Shown: piece by piece, positions 17,868 to 26,571 of the stretch | Numbering within the stretch: the stretch's first letter is position 1 | Layout of the letters: each line of letters starts with the position of its first letter | Assembly: GCA_965215535.1 (NCBI GenBank) | Contig: OZ244063.1 | Span: forward strand, 2,666,001 to 2,730,000 | Reading direction: 5' to 3' | Origin: Bin94 sp965215535 | GTDB lineage: Bacteria; Gemmatimonadota; Gemmatimonadetes; Longimicrobiales; Gaopeijiaceae | Length of the DNA: 64,000 nt | Translations under genes and position numbers: made by a program | Notes under the pieces: model-generated | Databases searched by the model: none | What the model saw: the letters and a program-made list of their open reading frames with translations, nothing else | Told to the model about the DNA's origin: nothing

Positions 17868-19015
17868 CAGAACGACCTTGGCATCCCCAGCACATGCGTC
17901 GCCACATGGCTGAGAATCAGGTTGTTGGCCACCGGCGCCACCATGTACAGGCGCGCCTCGCGGAACTTGCGCTCAATGCCGTACTCGGTCGCCAATCCCC
18001 AGCCGCCGAAGGTGTCCATGGCCACATTGGCCGCCTTCCATGCCGCCCGCGAAGCCAGATACTTGGCCATGTTGGGGTCCTCGCCGCGAATCTCGTCCCT
18101 GTCGTAGGCACAGGCTGCCCGGTTGCGCATGGCGGCTGCGGCCCGGATCTCCATGTAGGCGTCGGCGATCGGAAATTGAATCCCCTGATTGGCGCCGATC
18201 TCGCGGCCGAAGACCTTGCGGGCGCTTGCATAGTCCGATGCGCGGTCGATGAAGTAGAGGCCGTCGCCGATTGATTCGGAAGCCAGCAGAATGCGCTCGG
18301 CATTCATGCCCGCCATGATATACCCAAATCCCCGGCCTTCCTCGCCGATGCGGTGGGAGACGGGAATCTCGAGATTGTCAATATGCAGTTGGCAGCTCTC
18401 GTGGTTGATCATGGTGTCGATGGGCGCCACCCGGACCGCGGATCCCGCCTCACGCAGATCCACAAGGAAGACCGAGAGTCCGGCGGTGCGCTTCTCGAGC
18501 TCCTCCGGCGGAGTTGTGCGCGCCAGAAGGATCATCAGATCGGACTGACGAACCCGCGAGATAAAGACCTTCTGCCCATTGACGATATAGCGATCGCCGG
18601 TGCGCCGGGCAAAGGTGCGGATTCGGGTCGTGTCGGAGCCGGCATCGGGCTCGGTTACGGCAAAGGCCTGCAGACGCAGTTCGCCCGCAGCGATCCCGGG
18701 CAGAAATGTGCGCTTCTGCAGCTCGGAGCCATGTCGCAGGAGCGTTCCCATTGTGTACATCTGGGCGTGACACGCCCCCGCGTTGGCCCCCGAACGGTTG
18801 ATCTCCTCTAGAATCAAGGCCGCCTCCTGCATGCCCAGCCCCATTCCGCCATACTCCTCGGGAATCAGAGCCGCCAGATACCCCGCCTCGGTCAGCGCAT
18901 CGACAAATTCGCGCGGATAGGCGCGCGCGCGGTCGGCGTCCTGCCAGTAGTCGTTGCCAAAGTCGGCGCAGAGGGCGCGCACGGCAGAGCGAAGCTGTTC
19001 GGGGGGAATGTTCAT
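17867..19015 (-). CDS. Acyl-CoA dehydrogenase
   Basis: A 382-residue flavoprotein of the acyl-CoA dehydrogenase family. Motifs: IPEEYGGMGLGMQEAALILEE, AFAVTEPDAGSDTTRIRTFA (flavin contacts), YIVNGQKVFIS, FGREIGANQGIQFPIADAYMEI, and DTFGGWGLATEYGIERKFREARL. The usual C-terminal IYEGT glutamate is absent (the region reads LYMVAPVANNLI), while a Glu occurs in MNAERILLASESIG, the position of the catalytic base in isovaleryl- and long-chain-CoA dehydrogenases, so the enzyme is probably active. ATG 19015 suits the family length; ATG 19081 is possible. First gene of an overlapping operon with a CoA-ester lyase and a hydratase; it would form the enoyl-CoA that the hydratase uses. Confidence 0.87.
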   Translation of the reverse strand: MNIPPEQLRSAVRALCADFGNDYWQDADRARAYPREFVDALTEAGYLAALIPEEYGGMGLGMQEAALILEEINRSGANAGACHAQMYTMGTLLRHGSELQKRTFLPGIAAGELRLQAFAVTEPDAGSDTTRIRTFARRTGDRYIVNGQKVFISRVRQSDLMILLARTTPPEELEKRTAGLSVFLVDLREAGSAVRVAPIDTMINHESCQLHIDNLEIPVSHRIGEEGRGFGYIMAGMNAERILLASESIGDGLYFIDRASDYASARKVFGREIGANQGIQFPIADAYMEIRAAAAMRNRAACAYDRDEIRGEDPNMAKYLASRAAWKAANVAMDTFGGWGLATEYGIERKFREARLYMVAPVANNLILSHVATHVLGMPRSF

Positions 19016-19382
19016 GAATGGGGGGACCGGTTCTCGTCGGCCGGGGGAGAGCGGTTCAACGCGAACGCGCGCAGTCGCCATCCGTCGCGTCGCAGGAGCG
19101 GGTCGCCGCGCAGACGGGCAGTACGATCTCTCCGCTCACGGGCAAGCTCGCCCTGGATGTTGCCGAGAAAGGGGCGAATCGGGGTCATGGGGCGAGGGCG
19201 GGGGCCGTGGCGGCGGTTGGGAGAGCTCCGATCATGGTGAATGATGATGGGAAGAGGGGCATCCGGGGTCGGGCAGAACCGGCAGCGCTGGCGGCGCATT
19301 CAGCCGACGAAATCAATCCAAATCGACCCCTGCCGGCAAGGTGGGGGGAGCCGCAAAAGAGCTCCGGATTATCATTTCGCTG
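19016..19382. other. Intergenic stretch without recognised gene
   Basis: Upstream of the acyl-CoA dehydrogenase operon. GC-rich up to about 19350, then abruptly AT-rich toward the toxin-antitoxin genes. If the dehydrogenase starts at 19081 rather than 19015 the first 66 bp are coding. No hairpin, RNA or conserved frame recognised. Confidence 0.4.
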
Positions 19383-19409
19383 GCATTTGGAATGCATTTT
19401 GACTATATT
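19383..19409 (+). promoter_or_regulatory. Probable promoter/operator of the toxin-antitoxin pair
   Basis: An inverted repeat GCATT-TGG-AATGC (19383-19395) is followed by a TATATT -10-like hexamer (19404-19409), 42 bp before the antitoxin start. The placement fits autoregulation by the ribbon-helix-helix antitoxin, as is common for such modules. No good -35 was found. Confidence 0.42.
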
Positions 19410-19451
19410 TTGCTGTCATTCCGCTTTCATTTCAGATCCGAGAGGTCGTTT

Positions 19452-19823
19452 ATGGGGGTTCTGACCATTCGCAATGTAGACGATCGCGTCATCGCCGGTC
19501 TCAAGGCGCGAGCGCGAGCCAATCACCGTTCCCTGGAAGGCGAACTGCGCCACCTGCTCAGTCGCTGCGCCGATCCCGGCCCGGATCTGGGCATGATGCG
19601 CGAACGAATCCGCATGGCGACCGCTGATCGGGGTGGGGTGGCGTTCGACCGCAGATCCAGGGAGTCTGCCGATTCCGACCCGTCGCCGGACTCAGGGGCG
19701 GAGGCCGGGTGCGTCACCTGGCTGGGGTCGATGAGAGATTCCGGCGAGATCATCGGCGACATCGTGTCTCCGGCCGCAGACGCCGCAGAGTGGGAAGCCC
19801 TGCAGGAGCCCCCCCGTGAATAG
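19452..19823 (+). CDS. Ribbon-helix-helix antitoxin (FitA/VapB-type)
   Basis: A 123-residue protein. The N-terminus (MGVLTIRNVDDRVIAGLKAR, then ANHRSLEGELRHLLSR) is the Arc/FitA-type ribbon-helix-helix DNA-binding fold that forms dimers on the operator. The remaining roughly 80 residues are acidic and low in predicted structure and would wrap the toxin. GAGAGG lies 6 nt before the ATG. A PIN-domain gene follows 75 bp downstream, giving a type II toxin-antitoxin pair. The C-terminal part is longer than in most FitA/VapB proteins (about 75-85 residues in total). Confidence 0.78.
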   Translation: MGVLTIRNVDDRVIAGLKARARANHRSLEGELRHLLSRCADPGPDLGMMRERIRMATADRGGVAFDRRSRESADSDPSPDSGAEAGCVTWLGSMRDSGEIIGDIVSPAADAAEWEALQEPPRE

Positions 19824-19898
19824 AGAGCGAACGGCATTCGGGCGGCGCTGCACCCGCACCGGGCCAGGCGACCTCCCCGCACCCGCGCACATCCGCTC

Positions 19899-20294
19899 AT
19901 GACTCTACTTCTCGACACCCACGTCTGGCTGTGGAGCCTGCTCCGGCCGGAGCGACTTTCGGAGGAAGCGACGTGCGCGTTGAACGATTCGGCAAACACC
20001 CTGGCGCTATCGCCAATCAGCCTGTGGGAGACTCTGGTGCTGGCCGAAGGGGGGCGCGTCCTTCTGCACCCCGATCCATGGAGCTGGGTCCGCACTTCTC
20101 TGCGCATCCGCCCCCTGCGCCAGATGCCGCTGACGTTCGAGATCGCGCTTGCCAGCCGCACCATCCGCATCGACGGCAACGACCCGGCAGACCGATTCCT
20201 TGCCGCCACAGCCGTGGTCCATGATCTCACCCTCCTGACCGCCGACACGTCCCTGCTGCGCTCTCCCGATATCAGGACGGTTGCGGCCAGTTAA
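19899..20294 (+). CDS. PIN-domain toxin, VapC-type ribonuclease
   Basis: A 131-residue PIN domain. The acidic residues that bind Mg2+ are visible in order: LLLDTHVWLW (first Asp), ISLWETLVL (Glu), DPADRFLAATA (Asp-Asp region) and LLTADTSLL (Asp). VapC toxins cleave tRNA or rRNA and are held inactive by the antitoxin encoded just upstream. All catalytic acids appear present, so the toxin is probably functional. Sub-type resembles the 'type II toxin-antitoxin system VapC' group with the DTHVWLW start. Confidence 0.85.
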   Translation: MTLLLDTHVWLWSLLRPERLSEEATCALNDSANTLALSPISLWETLVLAEGGRVLLHPDPWSWVRTSLRIRPLRQMPLTFEIALASRTIRIDGNDPADRFLAATAVVHDLTLLTADTSLLRSPDIRTVAAS

Positions 20295-20517
20295 GAGAGC
20301 TGCCACCCACCCGCGCACAGCCACCACACGCACCGCCGGGCCGGGATCGCTGACAGGATTCCGGCCCGGTCGGCGGCGACATCGTATTCCCCGGCCACAG
20401 ACGCCGCAACATGGCGCGGCCCGGGAGACGCCCTGCCCTCGGCGCTCGCCGGGATGCCGATCATTCCAGATAAATCGGGACCCCCTCGCGGCAAGGGCAG
20501 GGCAGAGAGACGGCTCC

Positions 20518-22941
20518 TCAGTCGTCCAGAAGCTCCTCGATGCGCATCACGATGTCGTGGAAGTGTACGCGCGTGGCGCGGTGCGCGGTTTCCTCGGCGG
20601 CGGTGGCAAGTTCGTCCTGCAGGGTGGCGAGCTGGTCCCGCAGGAATGGCCCCACATCCGATTGCATGGCCTCTTCGTCCTCCATCAGCTCTTCGACGCG
20701 CATAAGCCAGGCCCGTTGCAGGTTGCGGCGGTAGGCGTCGGTGACGCGGCCCGAGGTTGCCTCCGTCCAGACTCCGGCGCGCAGATCGTCGAGCATGTCG
20801 CCCAGCGCGTAGGCGTCCGATCCGTGGAAGGTCTCCTGTTCGACCAGCCGCTTCATGCGGTTCACGTTGAGCACCTGATTGAGCGCCTGGGATTGGCGGG
20901 CACGCACAAGCTCGACCGCGCCCGTTCCCTGGAAACGGTCCAGAATATCGGCTTCGATGAGCCACTCGGGGGTTGCGAAAACCTGCCGATTCAGATATTC
21001 CATGGCGCGTTGCTGACGATCGCGTTCGACCATCTCCCAGGGCACGCCCTCCTGGCCCTGGCGCTTGCGCGTATGCACAACGCCCCCGATGTTTGTCACA
21101 ACATGCCCGGTGTAGCGGCCCCACTGTGCCACAACGTTATTGTACAATTCCTCGAGTTGTGAATAATCCTCGCCCTCCTGGTAGCTCCAGTCGGTCAGGT
21201 TGTCCACAATGCGCTTGAGATTTTCGATGCCGTAGTCCGAGGCGCGCATGGCGTCGTCGCCGATGGCTTCGGTGAGCGCGGTCGGGTCGGAGCCGGTTGG
21301 GCTGGAGAAGCGGTAGATCGGATCTTCCTGCGTCCGGGCCACCATCTCGTGCAGCTCGTCACGCTCGGTGTAGCGGTCGGTGCCCGCATAGTGCCGGTAT
21401 CCCCACTCGACCGAAAAGACGTCGTACGGACCCACAACCGGCAGGAAGCAGGTGTCGTCGCCGGGTTGTGCCACATAGTTGAAGCGCGCGTAGTCCATGA
21501 TCGATGGCGAAACGCCCATCTCGCAGACAAAGCGGGTGCGCAGTTGATCGACCGTGTAGTAGGCAGACGACTGCATGTTGTGCGGCAATCCGATTGTGTG
21601 TCCCACTTCGTGTGCAGAGACAAAGCGAATCAGTTCGCCCATCACCTCGTCGTCGAAGCTGATTCCGCGAGCCTGTTCATTGGCCGCCGCAGTCTGAATG
21701 AAGAACCAGTTGCGCAACAGATTCATGACATTGTGATACCACTGGATATCGCTTTCCAGGATTTCGCCGGTGCGCGGATCGTGTACATGCGGACCCGAGG
21801 CATTCTGAATGGGCGACGCCAGATAGCGAATCACCGAATAGCGCGCATCTTCGGGGTGCCAGTCGGGGTCGTCGGTGGGGGCGTCGGCTGCAATGATTGC
21901 ATTGCTGAAGCCGGCCTGCTCGAATGCGACCTGCCAGTCCTCGACCCCCTGCTTAAGATAGGGCGCCCACTTGGGCGGGGTCGCGGGATCAATGTAATAG
22001 ACGATCGGCTTGACGGGATCGACCAGCTCGCCGCGCGCATAGGCCTCGGGGTCGCTCGGCTCCAGACGCCAGCGCGTGACAAAGCATTCGGTCATAGCCC
22101 GCTGGGCATCGAGGCCATAGTCGATCCGGCTGGTGCTGAAGTAGCCGACGCGCTCGTCGCAGAGGCGGGGCTCCATCGGGTCGTCGGGGAGGAGCAGCAT
22201 CGAGTGATGCATCTCCATGGAGAGGGTATTGGACTGACCGTTCGAGGGGGCGTCGGTGGCATCGTAGGTCAGCACCCGGCGCACCTCGATATTGGTGGGG
22301 AAGGCGCTTGCGCGCACAATGTAGGTGCGGTCGCCATCGACCCGGCGCACTCCGTAGGCCGTCCGGAGAAACTTCTGCAATCCCAGCAGGGTGATGTCCG
22401 ATGTGAAGAGATCGGTCACCTCGATGACAACTGCGGTTGAATCGTCATTCATCACCTCGACATCGAAGGCCGCAACAATTGGCTCGAAGTTGGAGTTGCG
22501 CACCGCGCCCGCAATCGCCGTGGAGTCGTCTGCAAAGTTCTGATAGCCGACCAGCCGCAGCAGAATGCGCTCGCCATTGCGCTCCCAGCGCACCGTGGAG
22601 GTGTTGACCTTGGAGCCGCCGTACCCGGCCCCGTCGGGTGTGCGCGCCACCCGGGTCAGGAGCAGCATCTCGCGATCGATCATGTCGAGGGGAATCTCGT
22701 AGAAGAGATCGCCGTCGATCATGTGGGTGTCGAAGAGGCCCCGCGAGGTGATCGCGTCTTCGGAAATGACGTCGCTGTAGGCGCGGGTTTCTTCCTCGTC
22801 TTCGTCGGGAGCGCCCTCTTCCTCCTGGGCGGCCAGCGGCGCCGGGACCGGAGCAAGGGGCAGAGAAACGAAGCCCGGTGCAAAGAGAAGAACCAGTGCA
22901 AAGAGAAGAAGGGCGAGGAAGCTCGGGGTCGTGCCGCGCAT
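20518..22941 (-). CDS. Exported zinc metalloprotease with HExxHxxGxxH site (DUF5117-type)
   Basis: An 807-residue protein with a signal peptide (MRGTTPSFLALLLFALVLLF, cleaved after PLAAQ) followed by an acidic linker. The centre carries HEVGHTIGLPH near residue 445, a complete HExxHxxGxxH metzincin zinc site, followed by SPSIMDYARFNY, the Met-turn. Flanking regions (GLFDTHMIDGDLFYEIP, VVYYIDPATPPKW) are characteristic of the DUF5117/DUF5118 zinc-dependent metalloproteases. ATG 22941 is chosen for GGAAGGA 7 nt upstream. Divergent from a second exported metalloprotease. Substrate unknown; extracellular or periplasmic protein degradation is likely. Confidence 0.85.
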   Translation of the reverse strand: MRGTTPSFLALLLFALVLLFAPGFVSLPLAPVPAPLAAQEEEGAPDEDEEETRAYSDVISEDAITSRGLFDTHMIDGDLFYEIPLDMIDREMLLLTRVARTPDGAGYGGSKVNTSTVRWERNGERILLRLVGYQNFADDSTAIAGAVRNSNFEPIVAAFDVEVMNDDSTAVVIEVTDLFTSDITLLGLQKFLRTAYGVRRVDGDRTYIVRASAFPTNIEVRRVLTYDATDAPSNGQSNTLSMEMHHSMLLLPDDPMEPRLCDERVGYFSTSRIDYGLDAQRAMTECFVTRWRLEPSDPEAYARGELVDPVKPIVYYIDPATPPKWAPYLKQGVEDWQVAFEQAGFSNAIIAADAPTDDPDWHPEDARYSVIRYLASPIQNASGPHVHDPRTGEILESDIQWYHNVMNLLRNWFFIQTAAANEQARGISFDDEVMGELIRFVSAHEVGHTIGLPHNMQSSAYYTVDQLRTRFVCEMGVSPSIMDYARFNYVAQPGDDTCFLPVVGPYDVFSVEWGYRHYAGTDRYTERDELHEMVARTQEDPIYRFSSPTGSDPTALTEAIGDDAMRASDYGIENLKRIVDNLTDWSYQEGEDYSQLEELYNNVVAQWGRYTGHVVTNIGGVVHTRKRQGQEGVPWEMVERDRQQRAMEYLNRQVFATPEWLIEADILDRFQGTGAVELVRARQSQALNQVLNVNRMKRLVEQETFHGSDAYALGDMLDDLRAGVWTEATSGRVTDAYRRNLQRAWLMRVEELMEDEEAMQSDVGPFLRDQLATLQDELATAAEETAHRATRVHFHDIVMRIEELLDD

Positions 22942-23296
22942 GATGGATCCTTCCATTGGCAGGGCGAGGGTTGGCAGGGGCGAAGATGCAGGGTCAATCG
23001 GGCCGGGGTCTCGGGAGCGGGCGCTGCCGGATGGTCCCCGAGCCGGGAGGATGCGGTCTGTATTACGAAAAATACGATACCAAGGATGCAATCCAGTATA
23101 ATGCGGAGTGCGGAGCCGGGGCCAGAACCGAGGCGAATCCGGCTGCGCCTTTGCCTCCATCGCCGTCCGGGGGCGACATTGCCAATCGACCACCCGGTGG
23201 AGCTGCACCGCGCACCGCGCCTGCGGACTGCTCCCGGGATTTGCACAACCGCCTTTCCCCCGGTCCCCCAAACGATTCCCCCGTACAGAGCCCGCC

Positions 23297-25312
23297 GTGG
23301 AGCCCCACCCCCTGCATTCGCACTCCCGGAACACTCGCTACCGAGCCGCCCGGCCAACGCTGCACCCCCCGTTCCTGCCCGCTGCCACCGCCGCGATTCT
23401 GGCCGGCCTCCTTGGGGCTGCGTGCGGCGATGGCCAGACCGACCCCGACTCGCCCTCACCCGACCAGCCTGCCGCGCTCGTCATCCATTCGGGCGACGGT
23501 CAGCGGGCGCGGGCCGGAACCGAGGCCGACGAAGCTGTGCGCGTGCGCGTCACCGGGCGCACCGGAGCCGGGCTCGAGGGCATCGCGGTCACCTTTGCGG
23601 TCACGCGCGGCGGCGGCTCCATTCCAGCGGCCACCGCAGTCAGCGACGCCAATGGCATTGCCTCGCCGGGACGCTGGCGGCTGGGAGCTGCGGGGCCACA
23701 GGAGCTGCGGGCCTCTTTGCCCGGGCTGGATCCGGTCCTCTTTCGGGCGACTGCGGTGGGCGCCCCCGCCAGTCTGGCCTTTGTGGCGGGCGATGGCCAG
23801 GAGGGACGGGTGGGCGAGGCGGTGGCGGTGCCGCCCGAGGTTTGGGTCACCGAAGCGGACGGTGCGCCGGCGTGGGGGGTGCGGGTCTTCTTCGAGACCA
23901 CCGGGGGGGCGACGGTCGAGCGCGCCGAGGCCCTGACCGATGCGGAGGGCCGCGCCGGACCGGGGGCATGGACTCTGGGCACGGCAACCGGATCCTACAC
24001 CCTCACGGCCCGCGTCGAGGAAGAGGGAGTGCGCGGCAATCCCGGCCGGGTTGAGGCCGTGGCCCTGCCCGGTCCCGCCGCGCGGATCGTTGCGATCGAA
24101 GGCGAAGGGCAGGAAACCGAGGTCACCCTTCCGGTTCCGGTTTCTCCGCAGATCCAGCTCCAGGACAGCTACGAAAACCCGATCCCCAATCTCCGGATTG
24201 CCTTCAGCGCCTCGGGCGACAGTCAGGTCATTCCCTCTGTGCGCGCCACCGACAGCCTGGGGCTGGCCCGCGTCGATCGCTGGGTGCTGGGAACCACCGC
24301 AGGGGTCACCTACCGGCTGACCGTACGCCTTGCCAACGACGGCGGCGGTGTCGCCCCGGTCGAAGTGGCCATTGCCGCCCGCGCCCAGGAGGCCGATTAC
24401 GACATTGAGATTGTGCACGTCGCCTCTTCGCTTCTGACTGAGGCCGAGCGCGCCATCTTCGATCGGGCCAGAGCGTTCTGGGAGAGCGCAATCCGGGGCG
24501 ATCAGGCGTGGAGCACGCTGCGCAAGCCAAGTCTGGAACGCTGCTTTCGGCGCAACAACCTCGACGACGCAATTCCCGATGAACGCATTGCCGACGATCT
24601 TGTCATCTATGCCACAATCCGCGAAATCGACGGTCCCGGCGGAGTTTTGGCCGGCGCGGGGCCCTGCCTGATTCGCGAAAGCAACTCGCTTCCGGTTGCG
24701 GGCGTCATGGTCTTCGACCGCAGCGACACCGGCAATCGCGAAAGCTTCGAGGGCACCGTTCTGCACGAGATGGCGCATGTCATCGGCTTCGGCACCCTCT
24801 GGACCCACCTCGAGCTGCTGGATGATTCGGCCTCCTTCGGCCGCAGCGCCAACACCCACTTCCGGGGCGCCGCAGCCGAGCGCGCCTTTGCCGAGATCGG
24901 AGGTGAGCGCTATCCCGGCAGCACCCTGGTTCCTGTGCAAAATCTGGGCGGACCCGGGGTGTGGAATGGTCACTGGCGCGAACTTGTCTTCTACAACGAG
25001 CTCATGACGCCCTTCCCCGATCGCGGGCGAAATCCGGTCAGCATTGTGACGCTGGCGTCGTTTGTCGATATAGGATATGAGGGCGTCGATCCGGGCGTGG
25101 CAGACGACTATGCAATCCCGTTCGCAGGAGCCGGCGCGGGACGAATCGTCGCGGGCGCAGGCGCCGAGCGACTGACCCCGCACCCCGCACACGGCCACGA
25201 GCTTCTCTACGAACCCTTCGCCGTCATCGACCGGGAGGGACGGATTGTGCGGCGCGTGCCGGGCGCTCATCCACCAGGGCCGGCGCATCGGAGGGGATCG
25301 TTCCGGCGCTGA
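23297..25312 (+). CDS. Leishmanolysin-like metalloprotease lipoprotein with Ig-like domains
   Basis: About 671 residues. A hydrophobic segment ending AGLLGAAC is a lipoprotein signal. Three bacterial Ig-like (Big_1-type) domains follow (LVIHSGDGQRARAG, LAFVAGDGQEGRVGE, VAIEGEGQETEVT). The C-terminal half matches the leishmanolysin (M8)-like fold: LTEAERAIFDRARAFWESAI, then HEMAHVIGFGTLW with zinc-binding HExxH at about residue 489, and ELMTP as the probable Met-turn. The start is uncertain: GTG 23297 gives a 43-residue signal; an in-frame ATG at 23108 would add 63 unlikely residues. Overlaps the convergent ligase gene by 89 bp. A secreted, membrane-anchored protease by inference. Confidence 0.8.
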   Translation: MEPHPLHSHSRNTRYRAARPTLHPPFLPAATAAILAGLLGAACGDGQTDPDSPSPDQPAALVIHSGDGQRARAGTEADEAVRVRVTGRTGAGLEGIAVTFAVTRGGGSIPAATAVSDANGIASPGRWRLGAAGPQELRASLPGLDPVLFRATAVGAPASLAFVAGDGQEGRVGEAVAVPPEVWVTEADGAPAWGVRVFFETTGGATVERAEALTDAEGRAGPGAWTLGTATGSYTLTARVEEEGVRGNPGRVEAVALPGPAARIVAIEGEGQETEVTLPVPVSPQIQLQDSYENPIPNLRIAFSASGDSQVIPSVRATDSLGLARVDRWVLGTTAGVTYRLTVRLANDGGGVAPVEVAIAARAQEADYDIEIVHVASSLLTEAERAIFDRARAFWESAIRGDQAWSTLRKPSLERCFRRNNLDDAIPDERIADDLVIYATIREIDGPGGVLAGAGPCLIRESNSLPVAGVMVFDRSDTGNRESFEGTVLHEMAHVIGFGTLWTHLELLDDSASFGRSANTHFRGAAAERAFAEIGGERYPGSTLVPVQNLGGPGVWNGHWRELVFYNELMTPFPDRGRNPVSIVTLASFVDIGYEGVDPGVADDYAIPFAGAGAGRIVAGAGAERLTPHPAHGHELLYEPFAVIDREGRIVRRVPGAHPPGPAHRRGSFRR

Positions 25313-26519
25313 CCACCTCGACCGAGGCCCGCACCCGGATCGCCTCGCGGAGCCGCGCTTCGAGCCGGGCCTCCACCTCGGCCCGCCCCTCTTTGCCTGC
25401 AATCCGGCCGCCCTCTTCGGCGAGCTCGACCGTCACCGCCAACTGGTCGCGCCCCTCTGCGCCTGTGCGCACGACCGCCCGGTAGCGCCCCACCCCCACT
25501 GCGCCCCCCAGCGCGGCCGCCAGCTCGCGCGGATGCACGAACATGCCCCGCACCTTCACCCCCTCGCCGACCCGGCCCAGGAAGCCGGCCAGACGCGGCC
25601 CCGCGCGACCGGATGGACACGGTTCCCATATCCACGCCGAGAGATCGCCGGTGCCGAAGCGAACCAGGGGATAGACCTCGTTGGGGCTCGTCACCACCAC
25701 CTCTCCGGCCTCGCCCTCGGTCGCGGGGCGGTTCTCGCCCGGCGCCACAAGCTCGATCACGACCCCAGGGGCGACATGCCAGCCATTCTTCTCGGAGCAT
25801 TCGTAGCCCAGAGTGCCGCAATCGGCGGTTCCGTACGACTGGTAGAGATCGATTCCGAAGTCGCTCTGCAGTCGTGCCCGGAGCGGCGGTGGGAGGGGCG
25901 CCCCGGTTACCAGCGCGCGCCTGAAGGGAAGCTCCAGAGCTCCGCGGGGATCTCTGCCGGGGTCGCGGGCGCGCTCGAGCATGGCCAGCAGAAATTGCGG
26001 CGTTCCGGCATATCCGGTGGCGCCGGTCGCGCGTGCCAGCTCAATCTGGGTGGCGGTGTTGCCGACTCCGCCCGGAATCACCGTGCATCCGACCGCCCGA
26101 AAGCCCGCATCGAGCATCTGTCCGCCGGGGGTGAGATGATAGGAGAAGGTGTTGAGCACCACCTCGCCGGGCTGGAATCCGGCTGCGCGCACGGCAGGAG
26201 CCAGACGCCAGAAGTCGTCGCTGTCGCCCTCGGGATCATGGATCGGGCCGGGCGAACGATAGATGCGGCGGAGCGACGCGACCGGAACCGCCAACATGCC
26301 GCCAAAGGGGGGATTGGCTGCCTGCAGCGCGGGCAAATCGTCCTTGGAGAGAGGGGGAATGCGTGCCAGATCGGCCACCCCCCGCACATCCCCGGGTTCG
26401 ACCCCGGCGCGGCTCAGCCGGCTGCGGATCTCGTCGCTGTGCGCAGCCCCGAAGGCGACCGCCTGCACCGCCAGCCGATCCTGGGCGGTCTTCCACTCGG
26501 CATGAGGGTCGTGGGTCAT
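25224..26519 (-). CDS. Phenylacetate-CoA ligase-like AMP-forming enzyme (PaaK family)
   Basis: A 431-residue adenylating enzyme of the PaaK type. Motifs: RIPPLSKDDLPALQ at the start, YAGTPQFLLAMLE, YQSYGTADCGTLGYEC (adenine/AMP motif), GEAGEVVVTSPNEVYPLVRFGTGDLS with the AMP ribose-binding Asp, and FLGRVGEGVKVRGMFVHP of the hinge. It should activate a carboxylic acid, perhaps aromatic, to its CoA thioester. It is the last gene of the LIV-type transporter cluster, with its own promoter-like sequence immediately upstream. The C-terminus overlaps the convergent metalloprotease gene. Confidence 0.82.
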   Translation of the reverse strand: MTHDPHAEWKTAQDRLAVQAVAFGAAHSDEIRSRLSRAGVEPGDVRGVADLARIPPLSKDDLPALQAANPPFGGMLAVPVASLRRIYRSPGPIHDPEGDSDDFWRLAPAVRAAGFQPGEVVLNTFSYHLTPGGQMLDAGFRAVGCTVIPGGVGNTATQIELARATGATGYAGTPQFLLAMLERARDPGRDPRGALELPFRRALVTGAPLPPPLRARLQSDFGIDLYQSYGTADCGTLGYECSEKNGWHVAPGVVIELVAPGENRPATEGEAGEVVVTSPNEVYPLVRFGTGDLSAWIWEPCPSGRAGPRLAGFLGRVGEGVKVRGMFVHPRELAAALGGAVGVGRYRAVVRTGAEGRDQLAVTVELAEEGGRIAGKEGRAEVEARLEARLREAIRVRASVEVVSAGTIPSDAPALVDERPARAAQSVPPGR

Positions 26520-26533
26520 GGGGTCATCACTCT

Positions 26534-26562
26534 AATATAGGGAAAAGTGCGTTGAATTGCAA
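26534..26562 (-). promoter_or_regulatory. Near-consensus promoter just before the PaaK-like gene
   Basis: On the minus strand TTGCAA (26562-26557) and TATATT (26539-26534) are exactly 17 bp apart. The -10 ends 14 bp before the start codon, so the transcript would have a leader of only about 7 nt. This is the best sigma70-like match seen in the window and lies in a local AT-rich patch. Confidence 0.6.
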
Positions 26563-26571
26563 AGCGACCGG

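Noticed and set aside
17867..19015. Acyl-CoA dehydrogenase as an inactive relic because the C-terminal catalytic Glu is missing
   Set aside because: An alternative Glu is present at the position used by isovaleryl- and long-chain-type enzymes and the gene is otherwise intact.
23456..25402. 648-codon minus-strand frame opposite the leishmanolysin-like gene
   Set aside because: No recognisable domain and poor composition, while the plus strand has clear family motifs.
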